NCBI GenBank assembly: GCA_964370825.1
Contig: CAYJKY010000008.1
Coordinates: forward strand, 1 to 64,000
Origin: CAYJBH01 sp964370825
GTDB lineage: Bacteria; Bacillota; Clostridia; Oscillospirales; Ruminococcaceae
Length of the DNA: 64,000 bases
Direction of reading: 5' to 3'
Shown: positions 18,221 through 26,363 of the stretch, piece after piece
How the letters are laid out: every line of letters starts with the position of its first letter
Position numbering within the stretch: position 1 is the stretch's first letter
Made by a program: the position numbers and the translations under genes
The notes under the pieces: model-generated
What the model was told of the DNA's origin: nothing
Database searches by the model: none
The model's input: the letters and a program-made list of their open reading frames with translations, nothing else

Positions 18221-18571
18221 ATGTCAATGACTAAGGTTCGACTTGATATCTGTGGCGGTGATTATGTCGTTTCCACGAATGAGGACGAGGCATATCTCGT
18301 GGAACTTGCCGCAAAGTTAGATGCCGACATGCAGGAGATAATGCTCTCTTCACCTTCCGCCTCGGTAACAACTGCGGCTGTTCTTACTGCGCTCGGATAC
18401 CGTGATGAACTTCAAAAAAGCCAAACCACAGCCGAGAATATGCGTGCACAGATAAAGGATTATTTAGAGGATGCCGCACGCAGTAAGATGGAACTTGAGG
18501 ACGCTAAGCGAGAGCTTAACCGCACCAAGCGAGAGCTTTCGGGCGCTAAAAAGGAAAACGGTTATTTTTGA
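18221..18571 (+). CDS. zapA: Cell division protein ZapA (116 aa)
   Basis: ZapA bundles FtsZ filaments at the division ring. The N-terminal domain (KVRLDICGGDYVVSTNEDEAYLVELAAKLD) is the ZapA globular head, and residues ~70-113 form a coiled coil for tetramerisation. The family is ~80-130 aa. Its stop overlaps the TTG start of the U32 gene by 4 bases (TTGA). The zapA-U32 neighbourhood is common in Firmicutes. Confidence 0.92.
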   Translation: MSMTKVRLDICGGDYVVSTNEDEAYLVELAAKLDADMQEIMLSSPSASVTTAAVLTALGYRDELQKSQTTAENMRAQIKDYLEDAARSKMELEDAKRELNRTKRELSGAKKENGYF

Positions 18572-20583
18572 TTGTAAAGGCTGACCATAATCTACCGGAG
18601 ATAGCGGCCCCCGCCGGCGATACCGACATGCTTGTTGCGTCGGTTCGTGCCGGAGCCGATGCTGTTTACCTTGGGCTGAAACAGTTCAGCGCCAGAGCCT
18701 CCGCCAAAAATTTTTCAAATGAAGATCTGCGCCATGCCGTGGGCTATTGCCATGCACGGGGGGTGCGGATTTTTGTTGCCATAAACACCCTCATATATAA
18801 CGAGGAGTTGCCATCGCTTGTCGAGAGTATAAAACAGCTTGCCGAATATGGCGTCGATGCTGTTATAGTTCAGGATATGGCGGTTTTTCGGCTTGTAAAA
18901 AATATCTGCCCCGAGCTTAAGGTTCATGCATCTACCCAGTGCGGTGCACTTACCGCAAATGCTGTAAGGTATCTGGGCGATTTGGGCTTTGATCGGGTTG
19001 TAATCGGCAGAGAGGCAGGCATAAATGAGATTTCAAGGGCGGTGAAAACCGGTGTCGATATAGAAACATTTGTACATGGTGCGCTCTGCTACTCCGTCTC
19101 GGGTAGCTGTTATATGAGTGCTTTTTTAGGTGGCAGAAGTGCCAACCGAGGGCGCTGTGCCAGCCCCTGCCGTCTTCCCTACGGTGTGGCGGGGCAAAGA
19201 CCGCAATCGATACTCTCGCTAAAGGATTTGTGCAACCTTGACCGTCTGACCGAACTAAAAAAACTCGGGGTGGCATCGGTGAAAATTGAGGGAAGAATGA
19301 GAACCCCTGAGTATGCCGCCGCCGCTGTAGATGCCACGGTAAAGGGGAGGGACGGACTACAGTTTGACCGTGACACCCTGATGAGTGCATTCAGCCACGG
19401 AGGTTTTACAAACGGATACTATCATGGTATGCCGGACGATGAAATTTTCGGTGCACGTACCGAGCGTGACGGTGCAATAACACGTGCGGCACTCCCCTCG
19501 CTACGCTCCATCTATCGCACCGAGCGACAGTCGGTGCCTGTAGACATTACATTAACCCTTTCGGACGATATGATGACGATAAAAATGTTCTGTGAGGGCG
19601 ACATGGTAGAGGAACACCGAAAGGTAGCTACCGAATACACCGAAAAGGATCAGGTCGAGCCGCTTAAAAAGGCTCTCGGCAAACTTGGGGGAACACCGTT
19701 TTATGCTAAAGAGGTTACGGTGGATGTTCCGGATAATGTTTTTATCCCCTCCTCCGAGGTTTCGTCACTGCGACGGACCGTTGCCGAAATGCTGTTGAGT
19801 GTGCGAGAAAAAATTGCACCCCTTGCCATGGCAGATTACGAGCTTGTACCGGAGCAAAGACAGAAAAAGTCGGATAAAAAGCGGCTTAGGGTGAGGGTTG
19901 CTAACCTCGAACAGCTAAGCTTGATTTTAGAAAATCGACAGCATGACGTTGAGTACTTTATCATTCCGGCTGAGCTTGTCGAACAAACGGCTGAGAAATA
20001 CATTGACCGCTGTATTGTGGAGTATCCGAGGGGTTGCGGAGACGAGAAGCTTGCCGAGCTGTATAACCATGCCGAGGCTCTCGGGTTTACCCGACATATG
20101 GCAGACAATCTTTCCCAGCTTGCAATCTTCGGCGATGGTGCTACAATTCACGGTGGATTTGGTCTTAACATAACCAACCGAATTGCCGCCGAATTTTACC
20201 TCTCTCAAAATATATCCGACATAGTTCTTTCGGTTGAGCTGTCGGCGGCCTCCACCGGCGAGTTTAATGCCACTACCGGAGTTATAGGGTATGGACATTT
20301 TCCGATGATGCTCTCGGCGGCATTGCCGAAGCTCGGTGACGAGACCGAGATAATCGACCGAAAATCAAAGCGGATTAAGGCGGTAAAACGTCAAAACTTT
20401 ATCGAGCTGTACAATCCGGTTCCGCTATACATAGCCGACCGACAGAGGGAATTTGATGTCGATTTTTTCCTCCTCTATTTCACCGACGAGACGCCGGAAA
20501 GGGTGTCGGAGATAGTTGACATGTTTACGGCTGTCGATGCCGTAATGCCGAACTTTGATTACACTAGAGGGTTATATTATTGA
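18568..20583 (+). CDS. U32 family peptidase-like RNA hydroxylation protein (671 aa)
   Basis: The N-terminal ~300 residues are a U32 barrel, with PAGDTDMLVASVRAGADAVYLG near the start and the U32 signature ETFVHGALCYSVSGSCYMS. The cysteines there and in RGRCASPCRLPY (about 190-220) are conserved family residues. The C-terminal part has the extension seen in long U32 proteins. Related proteins (E. coli RlhA and TrhP, B. subtilis TrhP1/P2) hydroxylate cytidine in 23S rRNA or uridine in tRNA, using iron-sulfur clusters and prephenate. Which target applies here cannot be told. TTG start at 18568, coupled to zapA; 4-base overlap with tsaE. Confidence 0.88.
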   Translation: MIVKADHNLPEIAAPAGDTDMLVASVRAGADAVYLGLKQFSARASAKNFSNEDLRHAVGYCHARGVRIFVAINTLIYNEELPSLVESIKQLAEYGVDAVIVQDMAVFRLVKNICPELKVHASTQCGALTANAVRYLGDLGFDRVVIGREAGINEISRAVKTGVDIETFVHGALCYSVSGSCYMSAFLGGRSANRGRCASPCRLPYGVAGQRPQSILSLKDLCNLDRLTELKKLGVASVKIEGRMRTPEYAAAAVDATVKGRDGLQFDRDTLMSAFSHGGFTNGYYHGMPDDEIFGARTERDGAITRAALPSLRSIYRTERQSVPVDITLTLSDDMMTIKMFCEGDMVEEHRKVATEYTEKDQVEPLKKALGKLGGTPFYAKEVTVDVPDNVFIPSSEVSSLRRTVAEMLLSVREKIAPLAMADYELVPEQRQKKSDKKRLRVRVANLEQLSLILENRQHDVEYFIIPAELVEQTAEKYIDRCIVEYPRGCGDEKLAELYNHAEALGFTRHMADNLSQLAIFGDGATIHGGFGLNITNRIAAEFYLSQNISDIVLSVELSAASTGEFNATTGVIGYGHFPMMLSAALPKLGDETEIIDRKSKRIKAVKRQNFIELYNPVPLYIADRQREFDVDFFLLYFTDETPERVSEIVDMFTAVDAVMPNFDYTRGLYY

Positions 20584-20999
20584 TTTATTATACAAATAGT
20601 TATGAAGAAACAAAGTGCGTTGCCGATGAATTTTCAAAGGGGCTGTGCGGTGGTGAGCTTATCCTTCTTGAGGGGGATCTCGGCGCAGGCAAGACTGCAT
20701 TTTGTAACGGCATATTTGAGGGGCTCGGATGTGAGGGAAGCTGTAGCTCGCCAACCTTTTCTATAGTGAATGTCTATGACGGACGGCTTACCTTCGCACA
20801 TATGGATCTATACCGTATAACCGAAAAGGAGATGGAGGACACCGGCATCTACGATTTTTTGGATGACGGAGCGGTGGTTGCGGTGGAATGGGCATCGAAT
20901 GCGCCAATACTCGCAGGAGATGCGGATTTTACGGTGGAGATTAAGGCAATCGACGAGCATCAACGGGAGATTACCATTACGAGGAGTGCCGATAGATGA
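20580..20999 (+). CDS. tsaE: tRNA t6A biosynthesis ATPase TsaE (139 aa)
   Basis: TsaE is the ATPase that turns over the TsaB-TsaD complex when it makes N6-threonylcarbamoyladenosine at position 37 of ANN-decoding tRNAs. The Walker A is EGDLGAGKT (residues 31-39, Lys38). The SPTFSIVNVYDG and HMDLYRI motifs are typical. The start is TTG at 20580, overlapping the U32 stop; the end overlaps tsaB by 4 bases (ATGA). The tsaD gene is not in the window. Confidence 0.95.
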   Translation: MIYYTNSYEETKCVADEFSKGLCGGELILLEGDLGAGKTAFCNGIFEGLGCEGSCSSPTFSIVNVYDGRLTFAHMDLYRITEKEMEDTGIYDFLDDGAVVAVEWASNAPILAGDADFTVEIKAIDEHQREITITRSADR

Positions 21000-21652
21000 C
21001 AATTTTTGCACTGGACAGTAGCACCATCTCCGCCTCGGTGGCGATAGTGAGAGATGAAAAGACGCTTTTTGTAAAAACCGCAGAGTTTGGCACCACGCAC
21101 AGTGAGAATTTAATGCCACTTTGTGACATGGCTTTTAAGGCGTTAGGGATAACGCCGAATGAAATAGACCTTTATGCGGTATGTAACGGCCCGGGAAGCT
21201 ATACCGGGCTTCGGATAGGTGTTGCGGTTATAAAAGGGCTTGCCTTTGCGACTGGAAAGCCGACACAGCCGGTGTCAACACTAAAAACGCTTGCCTGCGC
21301 ACAGGCAGACGGTAACGTTGTGGCTCTGTTAAACGCAAGAAGGGGTAACTACTTTTGTGCCGCATATAAGGTGTCGGATGGGATAGCACAGGAGATAGTA
21401 TCCCCAAGACTTGCACACGGTGATGAGATATACAACTTTTTTAAAGGCGAGGATTTTATGCTTGCCGGTGATGGTGCTGTGCTGTTTTACGAAAATCGTG
21501 CCGAGGTCGAGTTTAATATATCGGTGTCGGAACACAACATGCCCTCGGCAGAAAAGGCGGCACTGTTGGCACTGCAAGAGTATGAAAAAACCGGAGGAGT
21601 GACTGCCGAAAGTTTACTGCCGGCATATATCAGAGAGGTTAAGATAGGATAG
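20996..21652 (+). CDS. tsaB: tRNA t6A biosynthesis protein TsaB (218 aa)
   Basis: TsaB is the ASKHA-fold partner of TsaD in the t6A pathway. The N-terminal ALDSSTISASVAIV strand-turn, HSENLMPL, and the NGPGSYTGLRIGVAVIKGLAFA block (~62-83) are diagnostic. In many Firmicutes the next genes are rimI and tsaD; here the next gene is a sulfatase 9 bases downstream, so the canonical cluster is broken. Confidence 0.95.
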   Translation: MTIFALDSSTISASVAIVRDEKTLFVKTAEFGTTHSENLMPLCDMAFKALGITPNEIDLYAVCNGPGSYTGLRIGVAVIKGLAFATGKPTQPVSTLKTLACAQADGNVVALLNARRGNYFCAAYKVSDGIAQEIVSPRLAHGDEIYNFFKGEDFMLAGDGAVLFYENRAEVEFNISVSEHNMPSAEKAALLALQEYEKTGGVTAESLLPAYIREVKIG

Positions 21653-21661
21653 GAGATCGAC

Positions 21662-23119
21662 ATGAGTAGCGATGCGGTAAAACGTCCAAACATTGTTTTT
21701 GTACTAACCGACGATCAGGGTTACTGGGCACTTGGCTGTAACGGCAACAGAGACATAATAACCCCAAACATCGACAGTATTGCGAGGGAGGGGTGCAGAT
21801 TTGAAAACTTTTTCTGCGTATCTCCGGTATGCTCGCCGGCGAGAGCCTCGCTGCTCTGCGGAGCTATACCGTCACAGCACGGTATACATGACTGGATAAG
21901 GGAGGGCAACACCGGCAGGGATGCCATAGAGTATCTGCACGGAATAAGAGCCTATACCGAGGACCTTGCCGAGAACGGCTACAGCTGTGCACTTAGCGGA
22001 AAATGGCACCTCGGTGACAGCGTAAACCCTCAAAAGGGGTTTAACGACGGCTGGTATGTGCATCAACGTGGAGGCGGAGATTATTACAACGCTCCGATGA
22101 TTGAGAATGGAGAACTTTTTGAGCAGGATGGGTACATTACCGACGCAATAACCGACAGGGCGATAGATTTTATAGATAGGCTTTCACAGGGCGATAATCC
22201 GTTCTATCTCGGGGTTCACTATACGGCACCGCACAGCCCATGGACGGCGGAGCATCATCCACAGGAGCTGAGAGAGCTGTATGACGGATGTGAATTTTCA
22301 GACTGTCCGACAGTGCCAATGCACCCGTGGTCGATATTTTCAACCGCACCGGATGCACTCACAGCCGAGGATGTTAAAAAACCGCAGGAGACGCTAAAGG
22401 GTTACTATGCGGCGGTAACGGCGGTGGACAACTCGGTTGGAAAAATTGTAGAAAAACTAAAGTCGCTGGGCATCTACGAGGATACGATTATAATTTTTAC
22501 CTCGGACAACGGGTTTAACTGCGGACATCACGGAATATGGGGGAAAGGCAACGGAACATTTCCGATGAATATGTACGACAGTTCGGTAAAGGTGCCATTT
22601 ATCATCTCTCACCCCGGTAAAATTAAGTCCGAGACGGTTGTGGACGATATGGTGAGCGGTTATGATTTTATGCCCACCCTTTTGGACTATCTAAAAATCA
22701 AAACACCGCCGAGGGATAACCTGCCCGGCAGGAGCTTTGCTCCGCTATTACAGGGAGACGCTGTAAAAAATGACCGTGATAAGACGGTGGTTGTATACGA
22801 CGAGTATGGACCGGTGCGGATGATAAGAAGCTATACCGATAAATATGTATGCCGATATCCCTACGGACCGGACGAGTACTACGATCTCGTAAACGATCCG
22901 GGCGAGGAGTGCAACCTGATAGACCGGCAGGAGCACAGTGAAAGGATTTGTTATCTAAAAAATACCATGCAGGGTTGGTTCATAAAATATGTAGATCCAC
23001 AGCGGGACGGTCTGCGTGAAGGTGTTACAGGAAATGGACAGATAGATATGGTAGATCATACCGCCAAAGCACGCCTGCATTACGAGCCGGGCGGATTTAG
23101 CTATAGTGTTGATACATAG
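21662..23119 (+). CDS. Sulfatase, formylglycine type (485 aa)
   Basis: This belongs to the alkaline-phosphatase superfamily sulfatases. Metal-binding Asp17-Asp18 (LTDDQG) and the C-x-P-x-R signature (Cys57, Pro59, Arg61 in CSPARASLLCG) are intact, with GKWHLGD and FTSDNGFNCGHHG downstream. Cys57 should be converted to formylglycine by an anaerobic sulfatase-maturating radical SAM enzyme, which is not in this window. There is no signal peptide, so it is cytosolic and would act on imported sulfated sugars or small sulfate esters. A strong AGGAG precedes the ATG. It is joined to the tsaB operon by a 9-base gap and closed by a terminator. Confidence 0.9.
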   Translation: MSSDAVKRPNIVFVLTDDQGYWALGCNGNRDIITPNIDSIAREGCRFENFFCVSPVCSPARASLLCGAIPSQHGIHDWIREGNTGRDAIEYLHGIRAYTEDLAENGYSCALSGKWHLGDSVNPQKGFNDGWYVHQRGGGDYYNAPMIENGELFEQDGYITDAITDRAIDFIDRLSQGDNPFYLGVHYTAPHSPWTAEHHPQELRELYDGCEFSDCPTVPMHPWSIFSTAPDALTAEDVKKPQETLKGYYAAVTAVDNSVGKIVEKLKSLGIYEDTIIIFTSDNGFNCGHHGIWGKGNGTFPMNMYDSSVKVPFIISHPGKIKSETVVDDMVSGYDFMPTLLDYLKIKTPPRDNLPGRSFAPLLQGDAVKNDRDKTVVVYDEYGPVRMIRSYTDKYVCRYPYGPDEYYDLVNDPGEECNLIDRQEHSERICYLKNTMQGWFIKYVDPQRDGLREGVTGNGQIDMVDHTAKARLHYEPGGFSYSVDT

Positions 23120-23232
23120 CCAAGATTTAAAATGTAAAAAGGGTGAGATGCTTCAAAGCGGAATTACTCCATTGATAGGCAATAACATCGCTTAAGTTTT
23201 GCTGTGAAAAAACAACGAGATGGGGATAGATA
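23120..23232. other. Gap after the sulfatase gene
   Basis: I see no gene here before the terminator at 23233. Confidence 0.4.
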
Positions 23233-23267
23233 AAAAAGGACACCAATCATATGACGGTGTCCTTTTT
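23233..23267. terminator. Bidirectional terminator between the sulfatase and htrA
   Basis: Arms AAAAAGGACACC and GGTGTCCTTTTT flank an 11-base loop. The A-run and T-run allow termination of the plus-strand zapA-sulfatase operon and the minus-strand htrA side, which converge here. Confidence 0.85.
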
Positions 23268-23281
23268 AGTTTATTAATATT

Positions 23282-24505
23282 TTAACCCGGTAGGGAATAC
23301 CCGGCGTTGGAGTCCTCTAAAACTGCGGTTATCTGCATCACCTTTCCTGTTTGTATCTTCCAGATAACAAGCTCGATGGTGTCTCCTATCTCCCTGTTTT
23401 CGATAAGACCTGTAAGGTCCTCGTTGTTTACAAGCGCAACCCCATCTGCGGTTATTATGATGTCCTGAATTTCTACACCATAGTAGTTTAGGTCACTATA
23501 AGGCTCAATCTCCATTATCATAAGACCGCCATCGCCCTCGTATCCGGGGATTTCGGCATCAAGACTGTTTACCGGCACTACCGAGATGCCCAACCTTGCA
23601 TCACCGGGGATAGAGCCGTTTTCTATAAGCTCCTCTAATATCGGTACAGCCTCGGAAATCGGTATTGCAAAACCTATGCCCTCATAATCCACACCTGAAA
23701 TCTTTGCCGATGTTACACCGATTATCTGCCCCTGAGCATTTACAAGCGCACCACCCGAGTTGCCGGGGTTTATGGCGGCGGTTGTCTGAATAAGTGAGGT
23801 GTCAGAATCGGACGGCTGACCGGTTATCTGATTTTTTGGGCGGTTAGGACCCGAGATAATTCCCTCGGCTATCGAACCTGCAAGACCGCCGGGCGATCCG
23901 ATTGCAACAACCTTTTCGCCTATATCCAGCTCGTTGCTGTTGCCGAAGGATGCAGCCGAAAGATCATCCGGTGGATTAATTAGCTTTAGAACGGCAAGGT
24001 CGGTAGAAGGGTCGGCGCCCACCACAGATGCCTCATAGGTATCGCCGTTGTGAAGAATTACCGAAACCGAGGTAGCACCCTCGATAACATGCTCATTGGT
24101 TATGATGTATCCATCATCGCTCATTATAATTCCGCTACCGTTACCGGCAAGGTTTTGTCCTAAATAGACATGTAGCCCCACCGCCTGAGGAGCAACCATC
24201 TCATATATCGACTCGGTCGTCAGCACTCCGTCGGTTACAGCATCAAAGTTGAGCTTAACCTCCGGCGCCGGTTCGCCTTCGGGGAGAGCGGTAACCTCAG
24301 CAGTACCCGGAACATCAAAAACATTGTTGTTAAAAAAGCTCGGAAGATTACCCGTTGTATCTAAATAAAGATAAATCACAAGGGCTGTAAGGGTAACTAA
24401 TATAATTATAGCTGTCAAAAACAGAGCGATTATTAAGCCACCTTTGCTTTTTTTTCTCTGATGGTATACCTGGTTATAGTTGAAGCTGCTGTGCTGTTGA
24501 TTCAT
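23282..24505 (-). CDS. HtrA/DegP-like trypsin-type serine protease (407 aa)
   Basis: This is a membrane-anchored surface quality-control protease. One membrane helix (about 23-48) follows a basic cytosolic tail. The catalytic triad is His139 (ITNEHV), Asp169 (STDLAVLK) and Ser250 (NPGNSGGALV). A single PDZ domain occupies about 300-400 (LGISVVPVNSL..., with the GDTIELVIWK strand). Length and order are typical of Gram-positive HtrA. Its promoter lies at 24580-24608. Confidence 0.95.
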   Translation of the reverse strand: MNQQHSSFNYNQVYHQRKKSKGGLIIALFLTAIIILVTLTALVIYLYLDTTGNLPSFFNNNVFDVPGTAEVTALPEGEPAPEVKLNFDAVTDGVLTTESIYEMVAPQAVGLHVYLGQNLAGNGSGIIMSDDGYIITNEHVIEGATSVSVILHNGDTYEASVVGADPSTDLAVLKLINPPDDLSAASFGNSNELDIGEKVVAIGSPGGLAGSIAEGIISGPNRPKNQITGQPSDSDTSLIQTTAAINPGNSGGALVNAQGQIIGVTSAKISGVDYEGIGFAIPISEAVPILEELIENGSIPGDARLGISVVPVNSLDAEIPGYEGDGGLMIMEIEPYSDLNYYGVEIQDIIITADGVALVNNEDLTGLIENREIGDTIELVIWKIQTGKVMQITAVLEDSNAGYSLPG

Positions 24506-24579
24506 TAGCTAAAGCCTTTCAATTTTTACAATCAAAATCGAACAAGAACAAATGAAACCATAATGCCTTGTCCGCTATA

Positions 24580-24608
24580 TGTATAAATATAGTTTTGAAA
24601 TGTGTAAA
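24580..24608 (-). promoter_or_regulatory. Promoter of htrA
   Basis: On the minus strand a -35 TTTACA (24603-24608), 17 bases, then -10 TATACA (24580-24585), about 75 bases before the ATG. Confidence 0.5.
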
Positions 24609-24653
24609 TTGTTTGTAAGAAGGTTGAATATTTAGAAATAATGAAAAATAAAA

Positions 24654-26135
24654 TTAAAAAAACAAATCCTTTGACGGGAATTCCGGCTCGCTGGTAAGCC
24701 TTACCGACAATCTACGCAGTATCGACTCGTCACCGCTTCGGAGCATTGTTGTGGTGTGCATGTCACAGTCGGTAAGTCTCGGCAGCTGTTCCAGCGCCTT
24801 TGCGGAGCTTCTGCTCTCTATGGCGGCTATGGAAAGCGCCGTTAAAACATCATCAAGCTTTAATACCGAGGAACGACTGCTCAGCATATTCATCTTAAGC
24901 CTTAAAATCGGCTCTAAAATGGTCGGGGGTATTAGATGAATTTTACTGTCAAGCCCTGCAAGTGTTTTAAGGGCGTTTAAGACACAGGAGGGAACCGCCG
25001 TCATGAGGTTGGATGCTCTGCCGGTGATTATCCGCCCGTCTCGTAGCTCGATTGCCGCGGCGGCAGTATTACTCTCGGTAGCACACTCTAAGGCCGGTAT
25101 CACGACCCTTCGGCGGACTTCGGGCTTGATTTTTAGCCCTGCAATTAATAAAAAGATTTTCTGTGCTACCTCACTACCGACTCGGCCCTGCTTGTTATCG
25201 CACACGGCACGGTAGTAGCGTCTTATTATCTCCTGACTCGCCGCCTCACGAACCTCCTCATCATCACTAATGGCGAAGCCTACCATGTTAACACCCATGT
25301 CGGTAGGTGAATGGTAACTTTCCTCCTCAAGGTAGATACTTTCAAGCACGGTGCGTACAATCGGAAAAGCCTCTACGTCTCGATTGTAGTTTACAGCGTT
25401 TATGCCGTATTTTTCGAGATGAAAGGGGTCTATCATGTTTATATCTGAAAGGTCGGCGGTCGCCGCCTCGTATGCGAGGTTGATGGGATGGTTGAGCGGA
25501 AGGTTATGTACCGGAAAGGTTTCAAACTTTGCATAACCACTTCGCACACCGCGAACCATGTCGCCGTATATCTGGGAAAGGCAGGTAGCAAGTTTTCCGC
25601 TACCCGGACCCGGTGCGGTAACCACAACCAAGGGTTTTGTAGTCTCTATATATTCGTTGCGTCCAAAACCCTTTTCGCTACAGATATGTGCCACGTCGGC
25701 GGGATATCTGTCTATAGTATAATGAAGATAGGTTGCAATTCCGTAGTTTTGCAACTTTTGCCTAAAAAGTTCTGCCGACGACTGTCCCGCAAAACGTGTT
25801 ATCACAACACCGCTTACCAAAAGACCGGTGGCAGAGATTTCATCTATTAGCCGCAGTACCTCCATGGCATATGATATGCCGAGGTCGGCACGAAGCTTGG
25901 TTTTTTCGAGGTCGTTTGCATTGACACAGAAGATAATCTCTGTCTGTGCCTTCATGGATAAAAGCAATTCTATCTTACTGCTTTTAGAAAAACCGGGGAA
26001 AACTCTCGCCGCATGATAATCATCAAACAGCTTACCCCCAAACTCAAGATAAAGTTTTCCGTCGAACCCATCGATGCGTTTTTCAATCTGCTCTTTCTGC
26101 AGACGCATGTACAGCTCACCGTCAAAAGCATTCAC
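24654..26135 (-). CDS. DUF1846 family protein (493 aa)
   Basis: This large cytosolic protein belongs to the conserved but uncharacterised DUF1846 family. The family-typical start FDGELYMRLQKEQIEKRI and the GKLYLEFGGKLFDDYHAARVFPGF block are present, and VVTAPGPGSGKLATCLSQIYGD resembles a nucleotide-binding loop. I place the start at GTG 26135, with GAGAGGGG 7 bases upstream. A longer frame opening at 26291 has no ribosome-binding site and would add 52 unrelated residues. The 493-aa length then fits the family. Confidence 0.88.
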   Translation of the reverse strand: MNAFDGELYMRLQKEQIEKRIDGFDGKLYLEFGGKLFDDYHAARVFPGFSKSSKIELLLSMKAQTEIIFCVNANDLEKTKLRADLGISYAMEVLRLIDEISATGLLVSGVVITRFAGQSSAELFRQKLQNYGIATYLHYTIDRYPADVAHICSEKGFGRNEYIETTKPLVVVTAPGPGSGKLATCLSQIYGDMVRGVRSGYAKFETFPVHNLPLNHPINLAYEAATADLSDINMIDPFHLEKYGINAVNYNRDVEAFPIVRTVLESIYLEEESYHSPTDMGVNMVGFAISDDEEVREAASQEIIRRYYRAVCDNKQGRVGSEVAQKIFLLIAGLKIKPEVRRRVVIPALECATESNTAAAAIELRDGRIITGRASNLMTAVPSCVLNALKTLAGLDSKIHLIPPTILEPILRLKMNMLSSRSSVLKLDDVLTALSIAAIESRSSAKALEQLPRLTDCDMHTTTMLRSGDESILRRLSVRLTSEPEFPSKDLFF

Positions 26136-26229
26136 AGCAGCACCCCTCTCACAAAAAACTATAATAATTTTACCAAAGTTAAATACCGTTGTAAAGTGGT
26201 TATTGAAAAGAACGGAATAATGACGAAAT

Positions 26230-26262
26230 AATCCTACAATAACCTTGCGGCATTGTAGGATT
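26230..26262 (-). promoter_or_regulatory. 11-bp palindrome overlapping a -10 box upstream of the DUF1846 gene
   Basis: Arms AATCCTACAAT and ATTGTAGGATT with an 11-base spacer are perfect complements. On the minus strand a TATAAT -10 (26260-26265) overlaps the first arm, so the palindrome spans the likely transcription start. It could be an operator or a 5'-end hairpin. Confidence 0.5.
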
Positions 26263-26363
26263 ATACCATAATTCGGCATGTTTTTTAACAATGATTAAAC
26301 AAAGAATGGTGAATTGTTATAATTTTTAGGTCAAAATTTACAAATTCTTAGCCATCCTCGGGC

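Noticed and set aside
26136..26291. Possible 52-residue extension of the DUF1846 protein
   Set aside because: It has no ribosome-binding site and does not match the family start. It covers the palindrome and promoter instead.
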